Source: Drosophila miranda
Taxonomy: Eukaryota > Arthropoda > Insecta > Diptera > Drosophilidae
Direction of reading: 5' to 3'
DNA length: 64,000 nucleotides
Assembly: GCF_003369915.1 (NCBI RefSeq)
Contig: NC_046675.1
Coordinates: 6,138,001 to 6,202,000, forward strand
In this document: piece after piece, positions 37,301 to 49,305 of the stretch
Position numbering within the stretch: position 1 is the stretch's first letter
Layout of the letters: each line of letters opens with the position of its first letter
Position numbers and translations under genes: made by a program
Notes under the pieces: model-generated
The model's input: only the letters and a program-made list of their open reading frames with translations
Database searches by the model: none
Told to the model about the DNA's origin: nothing

Positions 37301-38225
37301 CTCCGAACCAGCTGTTTATGTTGTTTTGAATCGCATTCCGGCATTCCGCCATTCTGCCATCCGTAAAACAACAAAGGAAAAGATTCCGTTCATCCGTGTC
37401 TGTCTGTCGGTCATCTGGTCACGTTTTCCGACTCCTGCTCCCCTTCGCCATGCCTTTGCTTGGCAATTTAAATTTTATTGTGATTTTTATTCTTGGCGCA
37501 AATAAACAGCACGAAGAGCGTCTTTACTCTCACTCCCTGCCTTCTTTATAGAGCAATTTGACGACTAAAAGTATGCATCCAAAATGATGGGTCTGCCATT
37601 AGCCTGACAAGGCTTTGGGGATGGCCGGTGCTGGTGCTGGTGCATGGGAAAATGACATCGAAGCCACCTGTCGAGCAGCTAAATATTTAATACCTGCCTG
37701 AAAATTGATAGAACACCCCAGTCCTTTGTGCATCCCAAAAGACCAACTTTGCAGCCAACAGCTTGTGCTGGCCATATATCACACTGAGCAGAGCATTGCT
37801 TAGTCCACCATGTGGTTTCCATTTCTTTGTTTGGCCAATGTCGTCTTGGCATTCGGCCAATTGCAGGGCAGTCTCCCATCCCACCCAACATTACTGCCCC
37901 CTTTTTGGGTTTCCGTTTCCGTTTTTGCTTGGGAATTGCAACTTTTGGCTGTCTGTCTGTCAGAAGCAGCATTGTCACAGTGATTCGGGGTCTGCTCGGA
38001 AAAGCGATGAAATTTCCATACTTCTCGCATTAGCCAACAGCCAACTAGCAATGGCCATGGCGTTGGGCGTGGGGAGGGGGAGGGCTGAGTGACTGCTTAT
38101 TAAAATGCTATAAGTGTACGAACAATTTGCATGTTGCACGAGCAGCGCCGCCGAGCTTCAAACTGAATAATTAACACCCCCAGTCCCCAGGTATATAATA
38201 TACGAATATACCTGTGGCTTCTGCC
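34321..38225. other. 3.9-kb gene-free interval
   Basis: No supported exon was found. 34650-35800 is strongly AT-rich. 35870-35930 is rich in GAGAGA. 36280-36310 and 36900-36950 carry CA/GT repeats. 37240-37300 is rich in CTCTCT. Open frames here overlap each other on both strands without protein character. The 5' ends of the secreted-protein gene and any distal control of the homologues at 38-40 kb may lie here. Confidence 0.5.
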
Positions 38226-38231
38226 TTTATT
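38226..38231 (-). terminator. Poly(A) signal of the protease homologue at 38.2 kb
   Basis: TTTATT on the plus strand (AATAAA on the coding strand) lies 7 bp after the stop codon at 38238, so the 3' UTR is very short. Confidence 0.6.
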
Positions 38232-38237
38232 CAGTGC

Positions 38238-39172
38238 TCAGGAGCGTACAATTAGCGAATTGGCATTTTGGTAGATAAAATCGAGGTAGTGCCGTATGGC
38301 CAGGAAGCTGGAGAGGATGCGATTGTTCTCCCAGCGCCAGTCGATCATCAGACCCACCAGATAGAAGTTCTGGGTGACATCGCCCTTCACCTGCATACCC
38401 ACCAGGGGAGCTCCGATATAGTAGCCTTCGGGCTTGGCCTGGTAGCCGCAGACGGTGGTGCTGCTGGTGACAATGGAGCTGACCTTCGACTGGCAGAAGC
38501 CACGGCTCAGAGTGTTCACCCAGGTCTTGAGCTTGCGATCCTCCTTGACTCGCAGCCCGGCCACTATGAACGTCTGGCCGACCAGTGTCTCATTGACCAG
38601 CTGTGGCGGGGGCATGCAAACGGGCATCACGTTCGGATTCAGCTTGGCATCCCGCTGGAGGGTGAGCACGGCCAGGCTGTTCTTCAGCGTGAGCGGATCG
38701 TACTCCGGATGAATGGCGATCTCGGCCAGCTTTATCTCCTGTGCCGGCACCACACAGAACCCATCCCTGTCGCATGACGGCTGGCTGATGATCGAGCTCT
38801 TGTTCCACACTCCCAGGTGGACGGAGAATGCCTCTGCCTCGCCATTGTACTGTACGAAGCAGTGGGCGGGGGCCAGCACATTGCGCTTGGAAATCAAGGC
38901 GCCCAGGCATCCATCGTTTTGGATCTTGCCCTCGAAACCTAAAGGTCATACACATCTAGGGTCATTCGTTCTAGTCTGCTATGCCAGAGAGACTCACCTT
39001 TCCCGAAGACGATGCGGGCCACCCACTGGTGCTCCGTGGGTATGGCAAAGGAACCCTGCTTGAGAAACTGGTCCTCGTCGAAGTAGCCGCACTCGGTGTC
39101 CTCCAGCTTGGCGGATAGGACGCCCGTCCAAGTAGCCAGCAGCAAAGTGATGAGAGCGGTTCCCCAATGCAT
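38238..39172 (-). CDS. Secreted serine-protease homologue lacking Asp and Ser
   Basis: Exon 39172-38998 joins exon 38938-38238 across a 59-bp intron (gtgagt...ccttttag type acceptor) and gives 291 residues. The signal peptide is ALITLLLATWTGVLS. CGYFDEDQF opens the mature part, then HQWVARIVFG. The S1 fold keeps His in APAHC (about 84). The Asp position is Ser in KNSLAVL (about 146). The Ser loop reads YYIGAPLVG, with Ile in place of Ser (about 233). The CDRDGFC loop is the extra disulphide seen in easter-like CLIP-protease catalytic domains, but no CLIP domain precedes it. Catalysis is excluded. The protein is closest in layout to the neighbour at 39.5 kb, which is transcribed in the same direction. 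Confidence 0.85.
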
Positions 39173-39430
39173 TCCAAAGTGCGACTCAGAGTCAACTGAT
39201 CGATCGATGAGAACTGCAACAGTATCCCACGACGATTGTCGATCCGATCCACCAGTGGGTTTCTCCAGTAGTTGATCGTCTACTTGATTGGGTTTCTAAT
39301 AAACTATTCGTGCTACCTGTGTTAATGCAACTACAAACCAGTTGCCGATACGGAACTCTGGGCGGCTCCCAGCACGATGCATCAGTGTTTCCCCTTCATA
39401 AACTTATGACTTCCATTAATGCAATGTATA

Positions 39431-39436
39431 TTTATT
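39431..39436 (-). terminator. Poly(A) signal of the protease homologue at 39.5 kb
   Basis: TTTATT on the plus strand (AATAAA on the coding strand) lies 68 bp after the stop codon at 39504. Confidence 0.6.
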
Positions 39437-39503
39437 GAAAACATATAGGAAATACGCTTAAACAGGTTCTGTAACCCCAACAGTAGAGCGGGGATGGAGG
39501 GTA

Positions 39504-40487
39504 CTACTTTGTGGCAGTATTTTCCATTATCCAGGGACGAGCGCGCCGCAGATCCTGGTAGACATGAGTGGTCACCACACCCACGTTCATCACCCTGGCC
39601 AGCAGGGCCACAACATAGAAGCTGTGCGGCACATTCCGCTCCACGCTGATGTCCATCAGGGCCGCGCCCTCGTAGAACTTTGTGCGCTTCACGGGAAAGC
39701 CGCAGAGCTGGTTCTCCGGCGGCAGGGTCGAGGCGGAGGTCAGTTGCTTGCACTTCTGTCGGGAGACCGTCATGGCCAGACCCTTGCCCTTGATGTTGTC
39801 GGTGTGTGTGAAGCCGGAGAAGTGCAGGTTGCGATTGATCAGCGACTCTGGCTCCGCGTTGCCCTCCATGCAAATGGGTTGGATGTAGTTTGTCCACTCG
39901 ATGGGCTCCACAAGACGCAGGATGGCCATGTCATTGTCGTCCGTGTCCTTGTCCGCATCGGGATGCACCTTGATCTCGGCCACGTTGTACAGCTTGGGCC
40001 CGGGCACACAGAAGCCCTTGTTGTTGCAGGCGAACTCCTCGTCGGGTGAGTGGCTCTCATTCCACACGCCCAGCATCACGACGGCGCTCACATTGCCCGT
40101 CCGGTTCTTGAATCGCTTCACACACGTGGCGGTGGTCAGGACATGCTGTTGATTCACTATGACCACAGTGCATCTTGTGTTTGTATAGCCATTACCTGGA
40201 ATACAAGCCCATTAGGAACCTCAAGAGCCACAGATCAAGGGAGGGTGGCACTTACCCTGACTCTGCAGCAGCACCCCTATCCAGGGATACTCCGAAGGCT
40301 CTGTTCTTTCGTCCGTTATGTAGAGCACGCGCTCCTCCAGGCGGCCGCATGGGGTGTCGCCCCTTGTCAGCGCTACGGGGACCATCAATACATCAATACA
40401 ATCTACATGGAATATACATATTTATATGCACTCACCGCCCAGCCAAGCCACAACTAGAAGCAGAACAAGTTTTCCGGCCATAACCAT
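39504..40487 (-). CDS. Secreted serine-protease homologue lacking His and Ser
   Basis: Three exons (40487-40436, 40372-40256, 40195-39504) with introns of 63 and 60 bp give 286 residues. The signal peptide is LVLLLVVAWLGA. TPCGRLEERVLY matches the mature start of the homologue at 21.9 kb (EACGRLDERQLY). In the S1 fold the His motif reads TTATC (Thr at about 80), Asp is kept in DNDMAIL (about 145), and the Ser loop reads KFYEGAALM with Glu in place of Ser (about 232). The loop disulphide CNNKGFC is present. It has one intron more than the other four. A potential N-glycosylation site lies in the KNRTGNVS segment. Catalysis is excluded; a regulatory or binding role is inferred. Confidence 0.85.
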
Positions 40488-41771
40488 TTCAAAGTAACTA
40501 TCTAATCCGCTGGTGTCTCTCGTCTATCCAAGTGCTCGGATCAAACTGAGAAACCGATTTCGAGACGACTTTGGCTGAAGCTTAATGAGAATAAATGCTC
40601 CATGAATCATTCATTCGAAATCTCTCGATGCGATCACGAATGCACTTGTATGCTAGGCTTCAGATAGATATTCTCTTTTGGGATATAAAATATTAAGCAA
40701 ATTTGAGTCTAGAAGTAAAGTGTTTCAATTTTAAGAGCCGTCTAAGCTTATTCAATCCTAAAGACAAAGACCAGTCAATTACTCGAACAAGAAAAGAACA
40801 GGACACTCATTATATACCGATTAGATTGTTAGAATCCGTCGACCCGCTGTCCCATTGGGCTCCTCGGATATGCATGTGCACAGGCCCGCCCACGACAACG
40901 ACTTGGGCTGAATAATTAATGTTTCAATTAGAATGCTATTTTCGGGGGCAAACAAACACACAGGGCACAGGCTGGCTGGCTGCTCAGCGGGCGCTGAAGG
41001 TGAAGGACACAGAAGGACACAGACACACTGTAATGGATCGCGGCAGCGGGGGGCTGGCTTGGATTGGCGGGATTTAACACTCTACTAAATATGCTTACAA
41101 ATTGCCCGACCAGATCCGGCTGCCAGTTTATTGTCCACTCCCGACAGACGGGCTCAACTTGACCTGCTTGAGCCGGGGCGTTCATAACTCGCATTGTTAT
41201 GAATCCCACCCCAAAAATTCGACACCCCCCCAGCCCCATCCTGGCCTGGCCTGGACCGGACTCTAATGAACAAGCCGCCCGTTGGTCAGACGGCAATAAA
41301 ACTTGGCTTGGCTGTAGCTCTGGCTCTGGCCTTGGTTTTGGCCTAGAGGGAACACGATTACGGTCCAAGCTGAAGGAGAACCAAGAACAGAGAGGGGGGG
41401 AGGGGGGGGGTGTGGTTGGGGATGGGAATGGGAATGCAAATTGCTCGGACCACACTCTGACGTGGCCTGCGTGGGCTTTGGGTGCGCCTTTTGCTTGTAA
41501 AGGGTCGAGAAATGAGCTTCGCTTCCCACTTGCGTGTCCCTCAATCTTTAATCGCTGCCAGCACGTGAGCAACTTGCTTCTCGTTTCGGTTTCTCTGCCT
41601 CAAGAATGGCAGCTAATGGCGGCTATAATCGAATGGAATCATTGATTGGACTCCCCCTGGAGAAACCTCCTTTAAACTTAAAGTTAAGCGCACAAATTTC
41701 TCAATCTATCTTCAAGCTGGCACGGACCCCTATGAACACTATGAACGAGGTCTGGCAATGATGATAGTAGC
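40488..41771. other. Intergenic region before the SLC35F-type gene
   Basis: I see no exon. 41380-41440 is a G-rich tract (aggggggggagggggggg) that makes both strands open for long stretches. The promoter and 5' UTR of the transporter gene probably lie in the second half, but no core element could be fixed. Confidence 0.5.
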
Positions 41772-44536
41772 ATGACGCGCGACGGCGAAATTCCAGCCAT
41801 TTTCAATCCGAAACGGGTCCGCACACCTGCCGTGGTAGTCACCGGAGACTCATCGACAAATGTCCCCTACAGCAACAATAACAATAACAACAACAGTGGG
41901 ACGGGCACGGGGACGGGGCCGGGGGCCAGCAGCAGCAGCTCGGGAGGCACAGCTGTCGCAGCAGGAGGGGGAGGTGGCACTGGCGCAGGAGCGACAGGCG
42001 GCTGCGGCTTCAGCAATGTGCTCACATCGAGCAATCCGCAAATAACCCACCAAGACTCGATCTCGTCGAGCCAGCAGGATCCCAATGAGGTAATCATCAT
42101 ACCAGCGGACACCCCCACGGGCCCCCCCGGCAGCCACAATGCACAACACCACTTCGGAGGCGACTCGAGTGACACGCAAACCGGACTCGACTCCCAGCAG
42201 CAGCAGCAACAGCAGCCGAATGGCCATGGGGAGGAGCCGGAGCTGCGCTTCAGAAAGCTGCAGGCCTGCAAGGAGTCCTGCTGCTCGGAGCTGGCCCGCA
42301 AGGTATGCCCAAGGCCCCTACCATGCCACTTCACCTTTAACTTTACTGGCACTTTGCTCGTTGCAGATGTACTTCGGCGTGTGCGTGACCATCCTGATGA
42401 CCGCCTCATGGGTGGGGGCCACGCACTGCATCAAGTACATGTACAAGTACCGGGCGCCCTACGATGACGTGCTCAACGATGACCAGGACACGTCATCGAG
42501 TCGGGCCGAGCTGAGCGCCGAGCTGGAGGAAATAATGGCCATCAGCGACTCGTCGCTGCATCACGTCGAGGACGCCACCGAGATGTTCAATATACCACCG
42601 CGCCAACCCGTCTATTTCAGTGCACCGTTTTTTGCCGCCTGGTTTTTTACCAACTTTTCACTGCTCTTCTTCCCGATCTACATCCTGGGCCTCGTTTCCA
42701 CGCGCAAGTGCGACAAGCTGAGCGAGGTCCTGGGCGATGTGCTGAGAGGATTCCGGGAGCGCGGCTTCACCGTGGGTGAGTGTCTGCCGGGCCGGACCGG
42801 GCCCTGAGCTCCCATTTCTGAGTTTTTCCCCCACCCGCAGGTCGCTTCCTGAATCGCTGCCTCTCGTTTTGCATTTTGTGGCTGGTCACCACCTACCTGT
42901 ATACGCTCTCCCTGAACGTGCTCTATGCCACGGATGCCCTGGCCCTGTTCGCCACCAATGTGGCCTGCGTCTATCTGCTCTCCTGGGTGATCCTGCACGA
43001 GCAGTTCGTAGGCGTTCGCGTAAGTACATATCCACATCTGTCTCGTCTTTGCATAATGCCCGATGTGATCCGTCTAGATTGTCGCCATCATTCTGTGCGA
43101 TACGGGAATCGCACTGCTCGCCTACATGGACGGCATCACCGAGAGTCGGACTCTGAGCGGCGTCGTTCTGGCCACACTGGCCGGCGCCGGCTATGCCGTG
43201 TTCCGGGTAAGTCCTTGCCTCCGTGTCCTGACTGATTGTGTCGTGCCGTGTGCTCATGTCGGGCTGTCGCTGTCGCTTTCTAGGTTATGTTCCGCAAGGT
43301 GATGGGCGATCCGCCGGTGGGCCAAATCGCCTTCATTTTCACCGCCCTGGGCTTCCTCAACGCCCTCCTGCTCTGGCCAGTGGTGCTGGCGCTCTACCTG
43401 ACTGGCACGGAAAGCCTCACATCGGAGAGCATACCCTGGAACCTACTGCTCGCAGCGAGCGTCCTGCTCTTGGGTATGACCCCCGAACCCCGAACCCCCG
43501 ATACTCCTTTTGTTGTGTTCGAAACTTTTATCGTTTGTAATTAATTCCGATTGCAGTTTTCCACGTTCTGATGCAGTTCAGCGCCGCCGTAACGTACAAC
43601 ATGTTTGTGACATTGGGTCTGATTACCGCTGTGCCCGTTTCTGGTGGTATGTACACAGGCGGGGGCTCCCCCCTTGGGTCTTGGGTTGGTTTCTTCGGCT
43701 GGAGGGATTCCGTGACTGCAAATTGTTTTAAATTGTAATATAAAAAGCGGGCACTCATGTGGGGCACACGGCAACATTTGATCTTTGGAGTTCGAGAAAC
43801 GCCACAAAGTTGGGAAATTGATCGAAAGAGGGGCTGAAAATTCCCCATACTAGAGATGGGAACCTACTCTTCAAGTCCTGATCCAATCCGTTTGTAATTC
43901 CACTATCCCATAGCCCTCGATGTCATACTGTACAGTGCCAACTTTGCGGGCATGAAGCTGGCCGGGGTCATACTGATTGGCATCGGGTTCTTCCTGGTGA
44001 TGTTCCCCGAGAACTGGCCCGACTACATAACGCGACTGCTGCGGTAAGTACAGTACTCACTGCAGTACGCTAAAATTACAATTGTTGTGCCAATTAATAT
44101 GCTAATTTTCTTTGTCAGAGTAAAGAATCGTGCGTGTTTGGTTCAAATATAATTTATAGTTTGTTCTTTTTGTTTTCCATTTTATTTGCTTTGTTGTTGT
44201 ATGTTTTATGTTTATTGCCAAAAGAGTCGACTAAAGCCAATATTAAAATAATTAAAAAGAAAAATCATCATCGCATTAATTAATTTATGATTTGAATAAA
44301 AAATAAAAAAACAAAAACCATGTTGATTTACCTGCTGTGTACTCACATAAACTATATATTTAATTTTATATAAACAAACATCTTGCAGAAAGAGCGTTCG
44401 AGCCATACTCCGTTACCAATGTTGTTGTGAATTAGCCGAAATTCGCTATGCTCATTCGGTAGGCCAAAAACACAAGCTAAGCCAAAAACCCAAAAACCAA
44501 AAACCAAAACCCACCTTTGATTTAACATACAATTAG
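41772..44536 (+). CDS. SLC35F3/F4-type membrane transporter, main exons plus proximal tail
   Basis: Exons 41772-42302, 42367-42775, 42841-43019, 43078-43206, 43284-43473, 43557-43646 and 43914-44043 splice in frame. Adding exon 44389-44536 gives 601 residues; reading past the donor at 44044 gives a stop at once. Residues 1-150 are Asn/Gly/Ser/Gln low complexity in the cytosol. Residue 178 on is a drug/metabolite-transporter bundle of about ten helices, starting MYFGVCVTILMTASWVG, with the long acidic loop DDQDTSSSRAE between helices 1 and 2, then LYATDALALFATNVACVYLLSW and GITALL-like VTLGLITAVPVSGALDVIL. This matches vertebrate SLC35F3/F4; F3 has been linked to thiamine transport, so the substrate here is only inferred. 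Further candidate 3' exons follow at 46.1, 47.3 and 48.8 kb. Confidence 0.85.
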
Positions 44537-45800
44537 ATATATAATTAATAACTAGAATCGTAGGCATCCTAAGATCTGTTCTGAATAGTACAATATTTAA
44601 CGAACCTTCCAACCTCAACCGAACTATACTGATAATTGATAAGTAACCAGATACTTGGCAGATTTTTTACTGAATACCACCAACAACAACAACTACTTCT
44701 ATGCTATCTATCATATATAATAGGTACAAAACTATAATAATCCCACAGACATAAAAAACAATACCAAGACAACACATTTTGGCTTCCAACTTTGCGCTCA
44801 CCCTTGTTGAAAGATATGTTAGCTATATAGACATGTGTATCTACATAATTGTAATTCTCTATTTAATGTACACACAAAGAACTACATACATCAAAACATA
44901 CAATCTATATATGCCTTGTAACACATACTATACTCGTTATATACCAAATACATACAAGTACCATGTATATCTCTACATACTATATATCGTTATCGTTATA
45001 ATCCGTTAAACCGACACTTCTTCGGCTGTTGTGCAATTGGTTGACAATCCCGTCTCGTTGTTGTTCTAAACGTTTCTTTGGCGGAGCTGTTACTCTTTAT
45101 ACGTATACTATTTACCACAAACCATACATACTATACTCGTACCTATATTTATTGTCGTTGATAGTTAAGTTTTCTTTCGGCATATACCAACCAACCAGAC
45201 CACTCCAATCCAATCTTTTTGTTTTCCTCATCTATGTGTAAGATGTATATACCTTTCTAGCCGATGGAGCCAAGGATCGGTTATTCGGTATCTCGTAGTA
45301 GTTCGTACACCCACCTACACACTCATACACACACACTCACACACACCTCTCTACGTACTATATAGATTGCCTTTCGCTGGTGTTGCGATTCCGAGACCGA
45401 GACCCACCCAGAGAATCTTCAAAGAGATGGTTGCTGTTTGACTGATTGTTGTGTGATCTCTCACCTGAATCGCTTTTTCTAATTGAGTTTAGTTTTGACT
45501 TGGCCCCATCTTACATATATGTATGTATGGATCTGTAAATACATTCCGATTTTCGGTTCGTTTCGTTCTTTTGTTACTGAAATTGTCTGCACCCACTAGT
45601 GAGGCCATATAGATGTTAACCAGATGTTATAGTAACGCTGCATGAAGGAATGTACTCGAGACGCCCTCTCGGTCCTCCCCTCGTGTAGAGTCTTAAGTTC
45701 ATAGTTTCCTTATCGTTTCTCCTACAAATAATTCAGATTAAGAATGTGCCTCAGAAGGAAATCCCCCGACCAACCTTAAAATACTAAAAGCGGAATCCTA

Positions 45801-45806
45801 AATAAA
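45801..45806 (+). terminator. Internal poly(A) signal of the transporter gene
   Basis: AATAAA in a 3'-UTR-like AT-rich stretch after the proximal tail exon; it would end a short transcript near 45.82 kb. Confidence 0.4.
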
Positions 45807-46075
45807 GATAACCATAAAAAATGCATTCGAAATGTTACTGATTGGCATGTTAAAACCGACCTTCGTTTTGTCATCGTTTCGTATCCGGATTGGATGTTGT
45901 TTTTCGTTTTTTCCAAAATTTCAACTTCTCTTGAGTTCCGTTCCTCTTTGTTTTCTGTGTGATCTGTCTACAAGCTGAACGAATTCTACTCTATGCTACT
46001 ATAACTACTCTACCTCTACTACCTACTTCTTATATATATAAAAACCGTGTCGATATTTCAATTGTATTTTTGCAG

Positions 46076-46105
46076 AAGCATCATAATGCTGGGTCACAAC
46101 GCGAG
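46076..46105 (+). CDS. Candidate 30-bp cassette exon of the transporter gene
   Basis: A strong acceptor (tgtatttttgcag) and donor (gaggtgagt) enclose 30 bp that keep phase 2 and add RSIIMLGHNA after the last common exon. It would sit between the main exons and a distal tail. Support is splice consensus and phase only. Confidence 0.4.
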
Positions 46106-47305
46106 GTGAGTTTCGTGATTAGGCTGAGAGGAGAATTGCGTATGTTATTGAGTTTTGTTATTTTTGTTTGGTTTTTGTTTTTGTACAACCTACGCTTAAA
46201 CAACACGGTGGCCAAATCTAATAGAAAAGTTGCTCGTAATAATAAAAATACGGCATTTAGGAATACCATACTCTAAGAAACCCGAAACCTATACCCATAC
46301 CCGAGATTCTACCAGTCCTGATACTAATATATTTATCCAAATCCAAAACTGTAAGCGAAGTACATATGTTTTCAATTCGATTTCGATTTCGTTTCTTGCC
46401 TAGAACTTTTGGTGTTTCGGGTTTAATTTGGTTTGTGGAGGGTTTGTGGATGATTGCAACTTTATCGATTCTTCTTATGTACTTTACTCTCTTACTCGCA
46501 TCCCAGTATGATTTCCATATCCTCTCCATAAGCTACATATTCCGTAATCAGAGTAAAGTATTGGTAATCTAATCCATGATAGCTCATTTGATAATCCAAT
46601 ATATACGTACAGTAGAGCCAGTAGAGTCCCCAACTATTGGCTGATTTCGATTTGCTATTCCTTCAGAACTTCTTTTCGATTCGATAAGTACTCGTACCAA
46701 GGTAAGTCAAGGCAAGGTAGGGTTCTGCCAGCTACAACATATGTATTTTGAAGTATCTTCACTCTCACCTCATCCAAAACGTATGTCATTCGTGAGCCCA
46801 GACCAGATCCGATCTGAATCCGAGAGAATGAATGACAGACACACTCGATCTCTCTCTCACACACCGAAGTACTGTATGTAGATCATGAATATTCTTTTGA
46901 TCAGTTTCTTGTATAATTATTTTGGAGATCAACTGAAATTCTGTACCAGCAGCTCTCTCTCTAGTAGATAACTATTCTGATTTCTGATTTCTGATTTGTA
47001 TATAGTAAAAACACCGCTAATCTGTACTATTGCTTCTTTTCTTCTTGTTTTTCTACTTCACCTATGCCACAACCTGCCTATCTCTCTCTCTCTCTCTCTC
47101 TGTGTCTTTCTCTCTCTCTTCTCTATTTCTCGACTATCTCCTCTCTTCGAACTGTTCTCTCTCTCTCCCCCTAACTCTGCAAAACACTGAACACACTGAA
47201 TACAACGAACCGACCCGGCTAAATTGATCAAAATATACACTGCAAACAAAAAAAATACACATGTTGAACATACCCATGAATACACTCGAAACAACACCCA
47301 TGTAG

Positions 47306-47402
47306 CGGTAGGCCAGCGCTTTGTAAACGAGATGCTATAGTCCCCGGACCGTCCACGAGATATGCGCAGCGGCACATCACGCGCACGCACCACATAAGCT
47401 AA
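47306..47402 (+). CDS. Candidate alternative terminal exon of the transporter gene
   Basis: After the acceptor acacccatgtag the phase-2 frame stays open for 31 codons to TAA at 47400-47402, giving a basic tail (GRPALCKRDAIVPG, then YAQRHITRTHH). The same exon could extend to the strong donor gtaagt at 47553. Support is weak: phase and splice sites only. Confidence 0.25.
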
Positions 47403-48837
47403 GAGTTGGACAAGTCACTGAATATTGTACAGAACAAAAAGACCGCAACCAGAACATATATATATATTTTGTAAAAAGATTTTCCAAAAAACCAAAAAGA
47501 AAAGCCAAAGAAAACCCAGTACTAAATTGCACACCACTTGCCAGACCTTGGGGTAAGTACAAACCGTCATTCCTTCCTTTTGCTATATCGATAAGTGCCA
47601 GGTACAGTTGCCACCCATAGAGTTATCGGGAGGGATCGCAATCGCAATCGCAATCGGATGGATCATCGTGAATGCATTGTTTTCGTTGTACTGTTATGTT
47701 TTTGTCCTGTTTTTTGCTTTGATATCCTCTTCAAATTATGCGTTCTTTTTCTCTCTCTCCTCTCTCTCTCTCTCTCTTTCTCTATGGTCTCATTCCACAG
47801 ATCGCAGCATATTTATGCATCCCATTATAAACATAAGCGAAAGTATTATGCGGTCAATACAAACCCATATGTTGTTTGAGCCAATCGCATGAATGAAACC
47901 AGATCTCGTGGCGGCCGATCGTGGTGGGGGCCTGGTGGGCATTTTTGCTTAGATCCCACGGCCAAGGCCGCCCCCGAATCGCCCCCGAGCCTACAATGTT
48001 TTTATAGCCGTTGTTGTCTGACTGTTGAGAACAATTTTTTTACCAATTACATTTAGTAAAGTAATAGTTTCCAATATAGAGAAACTCGAAACGAACGAAC
48101 GGTGAGAGCTCTAGATATGTTCCTTTTTTTTGTGTTTTTTTTCTATCCACTTCTATATTCTGTAGCCCACACTCGATTGCCCTCACTCTCATGTACAGTC
48201 CAGCATCTATCACTTCTCACTTTTTGGCATCTATGAAATTATAGTACAAATTTGTTACCTCTTTTATTGCTTTGCACTTTGCCTATGTTGTTGGATCTAT
48301 AATTCGTGTATCTGGAAGAGCACAGCTTTACGTTAAATCCATACAAGTATATGTATATTTGTGGCACTCGTAAATCGAACCACCCCGCTTAAACCCACAC
48401 CAACACACTCACACCCACACCTACACACACACACATACAAAACACAATACACGAGAATTTTGTAAATAACTTGAACAGAACATCAGTAAAAAATCAGTAA
48501 AAAGTCTTAGATCTTAGGCTATTTGTGCGAGCATCAAGCAGTGCACTGCAGATAAAAGATCTCCCATTGGGTCCTTGGTCTGTGCTGCAGTGCAGTATCC
48601 GATGCCAAATTGAAATTTAATAGTCTTGCAAATGAACAATAATCTATGTAAATGTGAGTGTATTTAGAGCATTAGAATTGAACATGAAAAGAAATGCATA
48701 GAAACTAAATGCCATACAAAAAACTACTTGCCTTCATAGAACTAACCAAGCCGATACTAACATGTACACTTCTTTCTATGCCCCCAAAACACAAACAAAT
48801 CTTCCGAAAAAAAAAACAAACAAAAATAATTGTGTAG

Positions 48838-49305
48838 ATGGGGTCGCGGCCCTCGGAGCGGTACTTCAACAGGTCAGCATCCCACCACTATCGATTATCG
48901 GACGGGATACATAAGGTCCCATCTTCGTTCACCCTCTGGCCGTGTGAGATGACTGATCTATCGCCAACAACCAGCGGGTACCTGCATGGCAGCGTCAACG
49001 CACAGCATCACCAGCAACTTTTACAGCAACAGCAACAACAGTCCCATCAGCAGCACCACCGACAGCACCACCAGCAGCACCTGCAGCGCCAGCACTCGCA
49101 CACATCGCTCACCAAGATCCATCGCCAGAGCAGCAGTCACAGTGTCCATGGCGGTGGACGGTCGGTGGCTGCCGGCACCACGGGTCGACTATTCTCCTAT
49201 TTTGGCAACGAGCACGAGCATGAGCGAAAGAAGTCCGAGACGTCGTTCTTCAATCTGGGATTCCGGCGGAAGTCCACGGTGGTCTATTATGCCCCAACCG
49301 ATTAG
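48838..49305 (+). CDS. Candidate distal terminal exon of the transporter gene (His/Gln-rich)
   Basis: The acceptor aataattgtgtag directly precedes an ATG that opens 155 codons in phase 0, with a long Gln/His run (LLQQQQQQSHQQHH) and a more ordinary end, RKSETSFFNLGFRRKSTVVYYAPTD. The upstream common exon ends in phase 2, which would instead give a 38-residue tail (WGRGPRSGTSTGQHPTT and so on) stopping at 48952. An intermediate exon of length 1 modulo 3 would be needed for the long frame. Poly(A) signals lie at 50.5 kb. The YYAPTD end looks natural, so I favour real coding use, but how it joins is unresolved; it could also be a separate small gene. Confidence 0.4.
   Translation: MGSRPSERYFNRSASHHYRLSDGIHKVPSSFTLWPCEMTDLSPTTSGYLHGSVNAQHHQQLLQQQQQQSHQQHHRQHHQQHLQRQHSHTSLTKIHRQSSSHSVHGGGRSVAAGTTGRLFSYFGNEHEHERKKSETSFFNLGFRRKSTVVYYAPTD

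Noticed and set aside
36877-37374. 165-codon minus-strand frame
   Set aside because: The start is ordinary spacer and the end is a CA-repeat-encoded Val/Cys run. A plus-strand frame of similar length overlaps it; neither has motifs.
42139-42807. Single 222-codon frame across transporter exons 1 and 2
   Set aside because: The true coding path uses another frame in exon 1 and splices at 42302/42367. This frame is right only from the second exon on.
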